A stretch of DNA of 64,000 nt from Cellulomonas avistercoris (lineage in GTDB: Bacteria > Actinomycetota > Actinomycetes > Actinomycetales > Cellulomonadaceae): assembly GCF_014836445.1 (NCBI RefSeq), contig NZ_JACSQV010000002.1:132789-196788 (forward strand). Reading direction: 5' to 3'. This document shows, in pieces, positions 52,859 through 64,000 of this stretch; the stretch's first letter is position 1, and the number at the start of each line of letters is the position of its first letter. The position numbers were made by a program, and so were the translations under genes. Below the pieces are notes generated by a model. That model saw only the letters and a program-made list of their open reading frames with translations, was not told where the DNA came from and searched no databases.

Positions 52859-52864
52859 TAGGGT
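52859..52864 (+). promoter_or_regulatory. -10 hexamer TAGGGT of ureA, probable leaderless start
   Basis: TAGGGT ends 7 nt before ATG 52872 and no ribosome site intervenes. The -35 position is weak, which fits dependence on the upstream activator box. Confidence 0.5.
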
Positions 52865-52871
52865 GCCCGTC

Positions 52872-53174
52872 ATGAGGCTCACACCCGCCGACACCGAGAA
52901 GCTCCTGCTGGCCGTCGCCGGCATGGTCGCGCGCGACCGGCTGGCCCGTGGCGTGCGGCTCAACCACCCCGAGGCCGTCGCGCTGCTGAGCACCTGGGTG
53001 CTCGAGCGTGCGCGCGACGGCGTGGGTGTCGCGCAGCTCATGACCGACGGCCGCTCGGTGCTGCGCCGCGACCAGGTGATGGAGGGCGTCGCCGAGATGC
53101 TGCACGACGTGCAGGTCGAGGCGACGTTCCCGGACGGCCGCAAGCTCGTCACGCTGCACGACCCCATCGCCTGA
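52872..53174 (+). CDS. ureA: Urease gamma subunit
   Basis: A 100-aa protein with the full UreA pattern: [46 protein letters not shown] and a C-terminal [15 protein letters not shown]. It is one of three structural subunits of nickel urease. ATG 52872 starts the operon; no ribosome site is seen, consistent with a leaderless mRNA. A hairpin lies between it and ureB. Confidence 0.97.
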   Translation: MRLTPADTEKLLLAVAGMVARDRLARGVRLNHPEAVALLSTWVLERARDGVGVAQLMTDGRSVLRRDQVMEGVAEMLHDVQVEATFPDGRKLVTLHDPIA

Positions 53175-53186
53175 CCCACGAGATCG

Positions 53187-53217
53187 CGGGATCCGGGCAC
53201 GCGTCGCCCGGATCCCT
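53187..53217. repeat. GGATCC-centred stem-loop between ureA and ureB
   Basis: GGATCCGGGC (53189-53198) and GCCCGGATCC (53206-53215) are perfect 10-bp arms. A clearly similar element lies after ureC (55301-55345). It may stabilise or partly terminate the message. Confidence 0.65.
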
Positions 53218-53251
53218 CTGCCTCACCCGACCGACCCCCGGAGGAAGACCC

Positions 53252-53589
53252 ATGGCAGGCACGTCCGCCGACGGCCCCGGCGCGGTGCGTACGCGCGAGG
53301 GCACCGTCGTGCTCAACGGCGACCGCACCGCCGACGAGCGCCTCACGCTCGTCGTCGAGAACACCGGGGACCGCCCCGTGCAGATCGGGTCCCACCTCCA
53401 CCTGCCCGACGCCAACGCGGCGCTCGCGTTCGACCGCGCCGCGGCCCACGGGTACCGGCTCGACGTCCCGTCCGGCACGTCGCAGCGCTTCGAGCCCGGG
53501 GCGTCGCGCTCGGTCGACGCCGTCGCGATCCGGGGCGCACGCCGCGTGCCCGGCCTCCAGCGCGGCAAGTCCGACGGGGGTGCGCTCTA

Positions 53590-53590
<1 letters not shown>
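53252..53590 (+). CDS. ureB: Urease beta subunit
   Basis: A 112-aa protein with the conserved [21 protein letters not shown] and [15 protein letters not shown] segments, including the GSH motif of UreB. It packs against UreC to complete the trimer. ATG 53252 follows GGAGGAAG. Its TAG shares a base with the ureC GTG. Confidence 0.97.
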
Positions 53591-55293
<1,703 letters not shown>

Positions 55294-55300
55294 CCCCCGC

Positions 55301-55345
55301 GAGAGCGGGATCCGCGGGCATCCGAGGCCCGGATCCCTCGCTCTC
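55301..55345. repeat. GGATCC-centred stem-loop between ureC and ureF
   Basis: GAGAGCG pairs with CGCTCTC and an inner GGATCCG with CGGATCC, around GGGC/GCCC. The inner part resembles the element at 53187-53217 (CGGGATCCG...GGGC...GCCCGGATCCCTC). It starts 8 nt after the ureC stop and may attenuate the accessory genes relative to ureABC. Confidence 0.65.
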
Positions 55346-55372
55346 ACGGCCGATCACGTGACGGAGGTGGAG

Positions 55373-56185
55373 ATGACGGACGTCGTCGGCGGGCGCCGGA
55401 GCGACGGGGCGAGCGCGCTGCTCGTGCTCGCCATGCTCGCCGACGCACGCCTGCCCACGGGGGCGCACGCCCACTCGGCCGGCCTGGAGCCGGCGGTCCA
55501 GGCCGGCCTCCTCACCCCTGCCCCCCCGCTCACCGGCGGGCGGGGTACGGGACACCCGGCGACCCGAACTCCACCCGCGACGGGTGCCTCGACCGCTCCG
55601 AGGGGTGGGGGTGGGCGGGGGGGCGAGGACGTCGCGCGGGTGCCGGCGCTCGCGGCGACGCGGCTGCGGACGGTGACGGCGACCGAGGCCGGTGCGGCCG
55701 TCGTCGCGCGCCACCTGTGGCTGGACCGGCGCGACCTCGCGCCCGTCGAGCACGCGTGGGCGGCCCGCACGCCCAGCCCCGCGGTCCGCGACGCCGCCCG
55801 GCGCCTGGGCCGCGGCTACCTGCGGCTCGCGCTGGCCCTGTGGCCCGACGACCTCGACGGCGCGTTCCCGGCCGGCTCGGCGCCGCCACGGCCGCTCGTC
55901 GCGGGTGCGATCGGCGCGGTCACGGGGCTCGACGCGCTCCAGGTCGCGCTGCTCGTCGGCTACGACGACGTGCAGACCATCGCGTCCGCCGCGCTCAAGC
56001 TCACGCCCCTGGACCCCGCGACGACGACGCGCTGGGTGCTCGACCTGCACCCGGCCGTGGCGGCCATGGCGGCCGACGTCGCCCACCTGACCGACCCGGA
56101 CGACATCCCGTCGGCCGGGGCACCGATGACCGACGCGTGGGCGCAGACCCACGCCCGCACCACCCGGAGGCTGTTCCATGGCTGA
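55373..56185 (+). CDS. ureF: Urease accessory protein UreF
   Basis: A 270-aa accessory protein. [23 protein letters not shown] is the UreF N-terminal signature, and the C-terminal half ([21 protein letters not shown]) is also family-like. UreF docks on the urease apoprotein with UreD and recruits UreG. Residues about 48-88 are an in-frame Gly/Pro/Thr-rich insertion, absent from the compact helical family core. ATG 55373 has GGAGG 5 nt upstream. Its end overlaps ureG. Confidence 0.88.
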   Translation: MTDVVGGRRSDGASALLVLAMLADARLPTGAHAHSAGLEPAVQAGLLTPAPPLTGGRGTGHPATRTPPATGASTAPRGGGGRGGEDVARVPALAATRLRTVTATEAGAAVVARHLWLDRRDLAPVEHAWAARTPSPAVRDAARRLGRGYLRLALALWPDDLDGAFPAGSAPPRPLVAGAIGAVTGLDALQVALLVGYDDVQTIASAALKLTPLDPATTTRWVLDLHPAVAAMAADVAHLTDPDDIPSAGAPMTDAWAQTHARTTRRLFHG

Positions 56186-57002
56186 GACCACCGTCCCCGC
56201 ACGGGCCTTCCGGCTCGGTGTCGCGGGCCCCGTCGGCACGGGCAAGACGTCACTCATCGCGCTGCTGTGCCGCGAGCTCGCCGACGAGATCGAGATGGGC
56301 GTCGTCACCAACGACATCTACACCGACGAGGACGCGCAGATCCTGCGGGCGGCGGGCGTGCTGGAGATCGACCGCATCCGTGCCGTCGAGACCGGGGCGT
56401 GCCCGCACACCGCGATCCGCGACGACGTCACCCCCAACCTCATCGCGGTCGAGGACCTCGAGCGCGACCACGGCCCGCTCGACCTCGTGCTCGTCGAGTC
56501 CGGCGGGGACAACCTCACCGCCACGTTCTCCCCCGCGCTGGTCGACGCGCAGATCTTCGTCCTCGACGTCGCGGGCGGCGGCGACGTCGCGCGCAAGGGC
56601 GGCCCGGGCATCGCACGCGCCGACCTGCTGGTCGTCAACAAGACGGACCTCGCGCCCTACGTGGACGTCGACGTCCGGCGCATGCTGGCCGACGCGTCGG
56701 ACGCGCGCGACGGTGGGCCCGTGATCGGGCTGTCGCGGCACGACCGGGCGTCGGTCGACGCGCTCACCGACTGGGTGCGACGCATGACGACGCTCGTCCG
56801 TGCGGGGGGCCACACCCCCGTCGACCCGGGCCCCATGGCGCCCCACAGCCACGCCGACGAGGACGGCCACGTCACCGTCCACAGCCACGAGCCGGTGGTG
56901 GACGACGACCCGGAGCACCCGCACGAGCGCGTGTCCGGCACGCACGCGCACCCGCACGAGCGCCACCCCCACGCGCTCGCGCACGAGCGCCCCGCGGTGT
57001 GA
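56178..57002 (+). CDS. ureG: Urease accessory GTPase UreG with C-terminal His-rich tail
   Basis: A 274-aa SIMIBI GTPase. GPVGTGKT is the P-loop (residues 17-24), [13 protein letters not shown] and [13 protein letters not shown] (the CPH nickel motif) follow, and [10 protein letters not shown] is the G4 motif. It hydrolyses GTP to deliver nickel to UreC. From about residue 220 on it carries a tail with 13 His, many as HxH or HPH, beyond the usual end of UreG. UreG proteins elsewhere may have an N-terminal His stretch. With no ureE in the operon, the tail may replace its nickel-binding function. Confidence 0.95.
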   Translation: MAETTVPARAFRLGVAGPVGTGKTSLIALLCRELADEIEMGVVTNDIYTDEDAQILRAAGVLEIDRIRAVETGACPHTAIRDDVTPNLIAVEDLERDHGPLDLVLVESGGDNLTATFSPALVDAQIFVLDVAGGGDVARKGGPGIARADLLVVNKTDLAPYVDVDVRRMLADASDARDGGPVIGLSRHDRASVDALTDWVRRMTTLVRAGGHTPVDPGPMAPHSHADEDGHVTVHSHEPVVDDDPEHPHERVSGTHAHPHERHPHALAHERPAV

Positions 57003-57844
57003 GCGCGACCGGAGGCACGTCCGGAGGCCCGTCCGGGGGGACGACCGCGGGCACGACCAGGAGCACACCGGCGGACGCGACGCGCGTGTCGGTCGCGCGC
57101 ACAGCCGCCGGCCGCCCGCGTGTGGACCTCGTCGGTGGTCTGCTGTCGGGCCGGAGACTGCCGGACGAGGACGGGACGGTCCGGGTCGCGCTCGTCGCGA
57201 CGCAGGCCCTGCTGCTCGCGGGCGACGACGTGCGGATCACGGTCGAGGTCGACGAGGGCCTGGCGCTCGAGGTCGTCGAGGTCGGCGGGACCGTGGCCTA
57301 CGACATGCAGGGCGGCGCGGCGACGTGGACGCTCGACGTGCACCTCGGCGCCGGTGCGCTGCTGGTCTGGGACGCGCTGCCGTTCGTCGTCGCCACCGGG
57401 GCCGACGTGCGGCGCACGACCTCGCTCACGCTCGACGAGGGGGCGCGCGCGGTGCTCCGCGAGACGTTCGTGCTGGGCCGCACGGGTGAGACCGGCGGGC
57501 ACCTGACCACGACGACGCGCGCGCAGCTGGCCGGGCGGCCACTCCTCGTCGAGACGCTCGCGGTCGACCCGGCCGCGCGCGCCGACCCCGCCCTGCTGGG
57601 CGGCGCCCGCTGCCTCGACACCGTCACGCTCCTGGGTGCCCGGTACGACGCCGACCCGCCGGCCGGTGGCGACGTCCTGCAGCTCGACGGGCCCGGCACG
57701 CTGGTCCGCACGTTCGGCTCGGACGCCCACACGGGCGACCTGGCCGCGGCGGTGGCGCACGCGCGCCGCGCGGCGGCAGCCACCGCCCGCCCGGCCGAGG
57801 GCGCGGCGGCACGCTCGGATGGCGCCGTCGCCGCTCCTCGGTGA
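56999..57844 (+). CDS. ureD: Urease accessory protein UreD (first paralogue)
   Basis: A 281-aa UreD/UreH family protein: [69 protein letters not shown]. UreD is the scaffold that binds urease and UreF. The N-terminal 35 residues are a Gly/Ser/Thr-rich extension. GTG 56999 overlaps the ureG stop. A second, diverged UreD follows directly. Confidence 0.9.
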   Translation: MSATGGTSGGPSGGTTAGTTRSTPADATRVSVARTAAGRPRVDLVGGLLSGRRLPDEDGTVRVALVATQALLLAGDDVRITVEVDEGLALEVVEVGGTVAYDMQGGAATWTLDVHLGAGALLVWDALPFVVATGADVRRTTSLTLDEGARAVLRETFVLGRTGETGGHLTTTTRAQLAGRPLLVETLAVDPAARADPALLGGARCLDTVTLLGARYDADPPAGGDVLQLDGPGTLVRTFGSDAHTGDLAAAVAHARRAAAATARPAEGAAARSDGAVAAPR

Positions 57845-57856
57845 GGATGGCGCCGT
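57817..57856. repeat. 12-bp direct repeat at the ureD1/ureD2 junction
   Basis: GGATGGCGCCGT occurs at 57817-57828 and again at 57845-57856, spaced 28 bp. It spans the end of the first ureD and the start region of the second. It may be a trace of the tandem duplication, or a chance repeat. Confidence 0.5.
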
Positions 57857-57860
57857 ACCT

Positions 57861-58634
57861 GTGCCCACCCACGTGGAGGTCGGCCGGCACACGCACACGG
57901 GGGTGGACGTCCTGCAGGCGACGACAGAGCAGCACACGACAGGCACGACGACCACGCGCGTCGCGGTGACCGTCGACGGCGACCTGGAGGTCGAGGGCGA
58001 GGCCCTCGAGGCCTGCCGCCTGCCCGACGAGCGCGGCCGGGTGCGCGTCGCTCTCGTCTCCGCAGGTTGCGCGGGCCGCAACGGACGCATCGAGGTCGAG
58101 GTGCCGGCGGGCCGTGGGCTGGAGATCGTCGAGGTCACCGGCTCCGGGACGCACGACGTGCGGCGCACGCGCACGCAGTGGCTGCTCGACGTGCGGCTCG
58201 GGCGTGACGCTGTGCTGGTGTGGCCGAGCCTGCCGATCGTCGTCGCCGACGGTGCGGACGTGCTGCGGCTGACGCACGTCGACCTCGCCCCCGGTGCGCG
58301 CGCCGTGCTGCGCGAGACGCTGGTGCTGGGCCGCGCGGGTGCGGCGGGCGGGCGCATCCGCTCGACGGTCCGCGCACGCCTGGACGACCGGCCGCTGCTC
58401 GCCGAGACGTTCGTCGCCGAACCGGCACCGCTCCTGGCCGGGGCGCCGGCCGAGCGGCGCCTGGACACCCTGCTCGTCCTGGGGGCCCGCCTCGACCACC
58501 CCGAGGCGATGCAGCTCGAGCACGAGGGCACGATGCTGCGCGGCCCGGCGGCACGCGTCCACGACGGGGACCTCGGCAGGCTCGTGCCGGCGTCCGTCGC
58601 GTCGGCCCACGCCCTGGCGAGCTCCGCGCCCTAG
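57861..58634 (+). CDS. Urease accessory protein UreD (second paralogue)
   Basis: About 257 aa, clearly paralogous to the UreD just upstream: CRLPDERGRVRVALVS, GLEIVEVTGSG, VLVWPSLPIVVADGADV and [19 protein letters not shown] align along most of the length. The sequence is too diverged to be a recent copy. It may form a heterodimer with the first UreD or have a separate role. The start is uncertain: GTG 57861 follows a GAGGATGG, while ATG 57819 would overlap the first ureD by 26 nt. It ends the urease operon. Confidence 0.8.
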   Translation: MPTHVEVGRHTHTGVDVLQATTEQHTTGTTTTRVAVTVDGDLEVEGEALEACRLPDERGRVRVALVSAGCAGRNGRIEVEVPAGRGLEIVEVTGSGTHDVRRTRTQWLLDVRLGRDAVLVWPSLPIVVADGADVLRLTHVDLAPGARAVLRETLVLGRAGAAGGRIRSTVRARLDDRPLLAETFVAEPAPLLAGAPAERRLDTLLVLGARLDHPEAMQLEHEGTMLRGPAARVHDGDLGRLVPASVASAHALASSAP

Positions 58635-58712
58635 CCCCCGCGCGGGTCGGGAGGGACCAGGACCAGGCCACCTCCCGCCAGGTGGCCGCAGCGCCCGCCC
58701 AGGCCACGGGGA

Positions 58713-58718
58713 TACCCT
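58713..58718 (+). promoter_or_regulatory. -10 hexamer TACCCT of a probable leaderless transcript
   Basis: TACCCT ends 7 nt before ATG 58726 and no ribosome site intervenes. The 58635-58725 gap has no other visible feature. Confidence 0.5.
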
Positions 58719-58725
58719 GCGGGAC

Positions 58726-59958
58726 ATGCTGCTGCGCCCCCTCGACCAGTCCGCCAAGCTCAAGCACGTCCTGTACGAGATCCGGGGCAAGGCACTGGAC
58801 GAGGCCGCACGCATGGAGGCCGAGGGCCGGCGGGTCCTCAAGCTCAACACCGGCAACCCGGCGGCGTTCGGGTTCGACGCGCCGCACCAGATCGTGGCCG
58901 ACGTCATCGCCGCGGTCCCGCACGCGCACGGGTACACCGAGTCGCGCGGCATCCTGTCCGCGCGCCGCGCCATCGTCACCCGGTACGAGACCGTCGAGGG
59001 CTTCCCGACGTTCGACGTCGACGACGTCTACCTGGGCAACGGCGTCTCCGAGCTCATCACGATGACGCTGCAGGCGCTGCTCGACGAGGGCGACGAGGTG
59101 CTCATCCCGTCCCCCGACTACCCGCTGTGGACGGCGATGACGAGCCTGTCCGACGGCAAGCCCGTGCACTACCGGTGCGACGAGGCGAGCGGCTGGGAGC
59201 CGGACATCGAGCACATCCGCGAGCAGATCACGCCGCGTACCAAGGCGATCGTCGTCATCAACCCCAACAACCCGACGGGCGCGGTGTACCGCCGCGAGGT
59301 GCTCGAGCAGATCGCGGACATCGCGCGCGAGCACAGCCTGCTGCTCCTGGCCGACGAGATCTACGACCGCATCCTCTACGACGGCGCGCAGCACATCCCG
59401 CTCGCGAGCGTCGCGCCGGACCTGCTGTGCCTGACGTTCAACGGCCTGTCCAAGACGTACCGCGTCGCCGGCTACCGGTCCGGGTGGGTCGTCGTGACCG
59501 GCCCGCAGGGGCACGCCAAGGGCTTCCTCGAGGGCATGACGCTGCTCGCGTCGACCCGGCTGTGCCCGAACGTCCCCGCGCAGCACGCGATCCAGGCGGC
59601 GCTCGGCGGCGTGCAGTCGATCAACGGCCTCGTCGCCCCCGGCGGACGACTGCACGAGCAGCGGCAGGTCGCCTGGGAGGGCCTCAACTCGATCCCCGGC
59701 GTCTCGTGCGTCAAGCCCGACGGCGCGCTGTACCTGTTCCCGCGGCTCGACCCCGAGCACTTCGGCATCGTCGACGACGCGCAGCTCGTGTACGACCTGC
59801 TCGTCAGCGAGCAGATCCTGCTCGTGCAGGGCACCGGCTTCAACTGGCCGACGCCCGACCACCTGCGGATCGTCACGCTCCCCGAGGCGCGCGTGCTCGG
59901 CGAAGCCGTCGAGCGCATGGGCAACTTCCTCGCGTCGTACCGCCAGACGCCCCGCTGA
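58726..59958 (+). CDS. alaA: Pyridoxal-phosphate aminotransferase, AlaA-like
   Basis: A 410-aa fold-type I aminotransferase. Lys243 (SKTYRVAG) is the pyridoxal Schiff-base residue; NPNNPTGA and ADEIYDRI are the other cofactor motifs. Long stretches such as NTGNPAAFGFDAP and LVQGTGFNWPTPDHLRIVTLP match E. coli AlaA (alanine-glutamate transaminase) more closely than AspC. It likely makes alanine from pyruvate and glutamate. ATG 58726 seems leaderless. Confidence 0.9.
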   Translation: MLLRPLDQSAKLKHVLYEIRGKALDEAARMEAEGRRVLKLNTGNPAAFGFDAPHQIVADVIAAVPHAHGYTESRGILSARRAIVTRYETVEGFPTFDVDDVYLGNGVSELITMTLQALLDEGDEVLIPSPDYPLWTAMTSLSDGKPVHYRCDEASGWEPDIEHIREQITPRTKAIVVINPNNPTGAVYRREVLEQIADIAREHSLLLLADEIYDRILYDGAQHIPLASVAPDLLCLTFNGLSKTYRVAGYRSGWVVVTGPQGHAKGFLEGMTLLASTRLCPNVPAQHAIQAALGGVQSINGLVAPGGRLHEQRQVAWEGLNSIPGVSCVKPDGALYLFPRLDPEHFGIVDDAQLVYDLLVSEQILLVQGTGFNWPTPDHLRIVTLPEARVLGEAVERMGNFLASYRQTPR

Positions 59959-60019
59959 CGGACCTCGCCGGCGGTAGCCTGGCGCGCCAGCCGCCCCAGC
60001 GAAGCGAGGAACACGCACC

Positions 60020-60544
60020 GTGATCAGCAGCTCCACGTCCGGCTACGACGCCGGACCAGGCGTCGGCGGCATCATCGCCGTCGCCGTGATGGTCGTCCTG
60101 TACGTCGCCGTGATCGCCTTCGGCGTCTACCTCTACATGCGCGTCGCACGCAAGGCCGGGTGGACCCTGTGGCACGGGCTCCTCATGCTCGTGCCGCTCG
60201 CCAACCTCGTGTTCGTCATCATGTTCGCGTTCACCGAGTGGCCGGTCGAGCGTCGGCTGCGCGAGGCCGAGTCGCGGCTCGCGGCACTCGGCGTGGCGCC
60301 GTACGTGGACGGCCCCGCGGGCTACCCCATCGGCACCTACGGCGGTGCCGGCTACGGCGCGCCCGCCTACGGTGCACCGGCGTACGGCGCCCCGTCCGCC
60401 CCCGCCTACGGCGCCCCGTCCGCCCCCACGTACGGCGACCCGGGCTACGGCACGGCGCCCGACGGCCCCGGCGCGCCGTCCGGCGACGCACCCTCGCCGT
60501 GGGCGCCCCCCGCGGCGCCGCCCTCGCCGGACGCCCCGCGCTGA
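60020..60544 (+). CDS. Small membrane protein with Tyr/Gly/Ala/Pro repeat tail
   Basis: A 174-aa protein. Two membrane helices (about 16-40 and 47-68) lie around a KAGWTLWHG loop. The C-terminal half is a cytoplasmic or external tail with repeated Y-G-A-P-(A/S) units and a Pro/Ala/Ser end. Similar DUF5684-like membrane proteins with low-complexity tails are common in actinobacteria, with no known function. GTG 60020 follows GCGAGGAA. It is convergent with groEL. Confidence 0.65.
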   Translation: MISSSTSGYDAGPGVGGIIAVAVMVVLYVAVIAFGVYLYMRVARKAGWTLWHGLLMLVPLANLVFVIMFAFTEWPVERRLREAESRLAALGVAPYVDGPAGYPIGTYGGAGYGAPAYGAPAYGAPSAPAYGAPSAPTYGDPGYGTAPDGPGAPSGDAPSPWAPPAAPPSPDAPR

Positions 60545-60590
60545 ACCGTCCCGGCACGTGCGGCACCCCCGCACCTGCGGGCACGCCGAG

Positions 60591-60618
60591 GGCCGGCCGC
60601 CCCTGGGGGCGACCGGCC
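60591..60618. terminator. Bidirectional terminator before groEL
   Basis: GGCCGGCCGCCCC pairs with GGGGCGACCGGCC (12 of 13) around a 2-nt loop, between the convergent membrane-protein gene and groEL. Confidence 0.75.
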
Positions 60619-60647
60619 GTCGGACCGTTCAGGTGGTGCTCAGCGGG

Positions 60648-62414
<1,767 letters not shown>

Positions 62415-62419
62415 GTCAA

Positions 62420-62448
62420 TGGTTAGCACTCGACCCCCTCGAGTGCAA
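62420..62448 (-). promoter_or_regulatory. groEL promoter overlapping CIRCE
   Basis: On the minus strand TTGCAC (62448-62443), 17 nt, then TAACCA (62425-62420) are reasonable -35 and -10 hexamers. Both lie inside CIRCE operator B, so HrcA binding would block RNA polymerase. The predicted start is near 62412. Confidence 0.6.
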
Positions 62449-62449
62449 G
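62423..62449. promoter_or_regulatory. CIRCE operator B (HrcA site) of groEL
   Basis: The left arm TTAGCACTC is perfect; the right arm GAGTGCAAG matches 7 of 9 bases of GAGTGCTAA, and the spacer is 9 nt. Together with operator A it forms a tandem HrcA target over the groEL promoter. Confidence 0.85.
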
Positions 62450-62487
62450 CAGCGGACGTGTCCTGACGTCCGCCGTGCGCGAAGCCC

Positions 62488-62493
62488 TAAGGT
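62488..62493 (+). promoter_or_regulatory. -10 hexamer TAAGGT of a probable leaderless transcript
   Basis: TAAGGT ends 7 nt before GTG 62501 with no ribosome site between. It lies just beyond the divergent CIRCE operators. Confidence 0.5.
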
Positions 62494-62500
62494 GCTCCGT

Positions 62501-63967
62501 GTGTCCGACGCCGTCGTCGTGAGCCGCGCCCGGCGCACCCGCGCCCGCGCGGTCGTCGTGCTGGGAGCCGCCGCGCTGCTCGCCGCCGCGGGCACCGCCG
62601 CGCCCCTCGGCGCGACGGCCGAGGAGACGCCGGCGGCCGTGGCCGCCGGTGCCGGGGCGGCCGGACGGGTCGGCACGGGCGTGGGCGCCGTCGACACCGC
62701 CGCCCACGCGCACATCCCCCTGTACCAGCAGGCCGTGTCGGTGCTGCCGGACGGGGTCCGCGCCGGCGTCCCGTCCGACGCCCTCGCCGTCTACCTGCCG
62801 GGCACGCGCGTCGCGGACCCGGCGGCTGCCGTGCTGGCCTCCGCGGTCGGAGCGACGCCCACCACGACGGTCGTCGTGGGCCCCCGCGCGGCGGCCGCCG
62901 CGGCCGCCGAGCAGGAGGAGTGGCTCGCCGCCGGGCAGGTCCCGGGCGCAGGCGGGCCGCACGAGGCCCTCGCGCGCGCCGCCCTGCTCGACCTGCACTC
63001 GCTGACCGTCGCGGACGGGGTCGTCGTCGCCGGCTGGTCGTCGATGTGGCGCTACGTGTGGCCCCGCGACTCGGCGTTCGTCGCCGTGGCGCTGGCCCGC
63101 ACCGGTCACGTCGAGGACGCCCTCGCGGTGCTCGACTTCCTCGCCCTCGTCCAGGCCCCCGACGGGTCGTTCCAGGCGCGCTACCTCACGGACGGGTCGG
63201 GCCCGCCGGACGACCGCGGTGTGCAGACGGACGGCACGGGCTGGGCGATGTGGGCGGCGGGCCTCGTCCTGGCCGAGGTCGACGACGGCGACCGCGCGGC
63301 CGTCGCGCAACGGCTCGCGCCGCTCGTCGAGCGGTCGGCCGTGCGCGCCCTGGCCCTGGTGTCGGGAGGGCTGCCGCCGGCGTCGCCCGACTACTGGGAG
63401 GTCGCCGAGCGCGAGGTGACCCTGGGGACCGCCGCACCGCTCGTCGCGGGCCTGGAGCAGGCCGCGGTCGTGCTGGAGACCGCCGGGCGTCCCGGTCCGG
63501 CGGCCGCGGCGGCCGCGGGGGCCGGTGCGGCGCGCCGGGCCGTCGTCGACGCGTTCGCGCCGCAGGGGTACGGCCGTTACGCGACCCGGACGGTGCCCGA
63601 CGCCGCGAGCGCCTTCGTCCTGGCCCCGTTCTGGACCTCGCCGCCGCCCGGCGCGCACGCCGCGTGGCAGGCGTCCGTGCCGTCGATGCTGCGACCGGCC
63701 GACGGCCTGGCCCCCGGGGGCGGCTGGCGGCGCGACGGCGTGTCGTGGACGCCGCAGACGACGCTGTACGCCTGGGTGGCCGCGGAGCAGGGGCAGGTGG
63801 ACCGCGCCGAGCACTGGCTGGGCGTGGTCGACCGGAACCGCACGTCGTCCGGCGCGATCCCGGAGAAGCTGCTGGCGGACGGCGCGCCGGCCGCGGTGGC
63901 ACCGCTGGGCTGGAGCGCGGCGTGCGTGCTCCTCGCGATCGACGCGCTGGGCACCCGCGGGACCTGA
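62501..63967 (+). CDS. Secreted GH15-like (six-hairpin) glucosidase
   Basis: A 488-aa protein with an Arg-rich start and signal peptide (about 1-42). The mature part has SSMWRYVWPRDSAFVAVAL, the substrate-site pattern (W-R-x3-P-R-D) of GH15 glucoamylase-like (alpha/alpha)6 barrels, then DGSFQARYLTDG, QTDGTGWAMWA and a late PEKLLADG with a candidate catalytic Glu. It should hydrolyse alpha-glucosides outside the cell. GTG 62501 fits a leaderless start after TAAGGT; the frame is open further upstream without family sequence. Only 33 nt, ending in a C-run, follow its stop. Confidence 0.78.
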   Translation: MSDAVVVSRARRTRARAVVVLGAAALLAAAGTAAPLGATAEETPAAVAAGAGAAGRVGTGVGAVDTAAHAHIPLYQQAVSVLPDGVRAGVPSDALAVYLPGTRVADPAAAVLASAVGATPTTTVVVGPRAAAAAAAEQEEWLAAGQVPGAGGPHEALARAALLDLHSLTVADGVVVAGWSSMWRYVWPRDSAFVAVALARTGHVEDALAVLDFLALVQAPDGSFQARYLTDGSGPPDDRGVQTDGTGWAMWAAGLVLAEVDDGDRAAVAQRLAPLVERSAVRALALVSGGLPPASPDYWEVAEREVTLGTAAPLVAGLEQAAVVLETAGRPGPAAAAAAGAGAARRAVVDAFAPQGYGRYATRTVPDAASAFVLAPFWTSPPPGAHAAWQASVPSMLRPADGLAPGGGWRRDGVSWTPQTTLYAWVAAEQGQVDRAEHWLGVVDRNRTSSGAIPEKLLADGAPAAVAPLGWSAACVLLAIDALGTRGT

Positions 63968-64000
63968 GCCGCAGGCATCGCCCCGGCCGGGCCCCCCCCC

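Noticed and set aside
60345..60430. Tandem repeats resembling a CRISPR or satellite array
   Set aside because: They are short codon repeats encoding Y-G-A-P units in a membrane protein tail, with no spacers.
63968..64000. C-run at the right edge as a terminator
   Set aside because: The window ends there. A C homopolymer without a stem is not evidence of termination.

Overview
The window is chromosomal DNA of a very GC-rich actinobacterium. The evidence is extreme third-position G/C, many GTG starts, head-to-tail operons with ATGA/GTGA overlaps, an XPB helicase with its actinobacterial partner gene, a MetPS-type transporter, a WXG100 protein and a CIRCE-controlled groEL. Secreted GH5 and GH15-like enzymes next to an exopolysaccharide locus suggest Cellulomonadaceae (Cellulomonas or a relative). 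That placement is inference; no rRNA or marker gene is present.

Region 1 (1-19062, + strand) is a nearly complete Wzx/Wzy-type exopolysaccharide locus. It has an initiating sugar-phosphate transferase, four further glycosyltransferases (one a fused Alg14/Alg13-like protein), a flippase, a polymerase, a Wzz-like chain-length protein with a degenerate kinase domain, two pyruvyl transferases and an acyltransferase. It also encodes four exported proteins: a Tat hydrolase, an esterase lipoprotein, a GH5 glycanase and a beta-helix lipoprotein. Nearly all genes overlap by a few bases, so it reads as one transcript with a probable second promoter at 14046-14218.

Region 2 (19070-37858) is housekeeping and stress functions: an M20 amidohydrolase, a helicase-associated protein followed by XPB helicase, a tandem GNAT protein, a DinB-like protein, a TPM-domain protein with PspA, a class I glutamine amidotransferase, an OmpR/HK two-component pair, an HD hydrolase, a WXG100 protein, a DUF4031 protein, metP/metS and a lipoprotein.

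Region 3 (37868-58634) is a nitrogen-acquisition island. On the minus strand lie urtABCDE (urea ABC importer) followed by a GntR/FCD regulator, and an eight-gene operon dppABCDF - C69 Ntn-hydrolase - GntR/FCD - glycerate kinase. Divergent from the latter is urease, ureABC-F-G-D-D. The urtA promoter and the dppA/ureA divergent promoter share an almost identical 18-bp site (TGTAAACATnnCGTTTCG) with the AC-n9-AC spacing known for actinobacterial GlnR. Both also carry a GTATAC core typical of GntR/FCD operators. The urease set lacks ureE, has two different tandem UreD paralogues, and its UreG has a histidine-rich C-terminal tail.

Region 4 (58713-63967) holds an AlaA-like aminotransferase, a small membrane protein, groEL with two CIRCE operators, and a secreted GH15-like glucosidase. 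Several genes across the window start 6-7 nt after a TAnnnT hexamer, which suggests leaderless mRNAs. No rRNA, tRNA, CRISPR array, insertion sequence or prophage was seen, and no gene-free stretch exceeds 300 bases.
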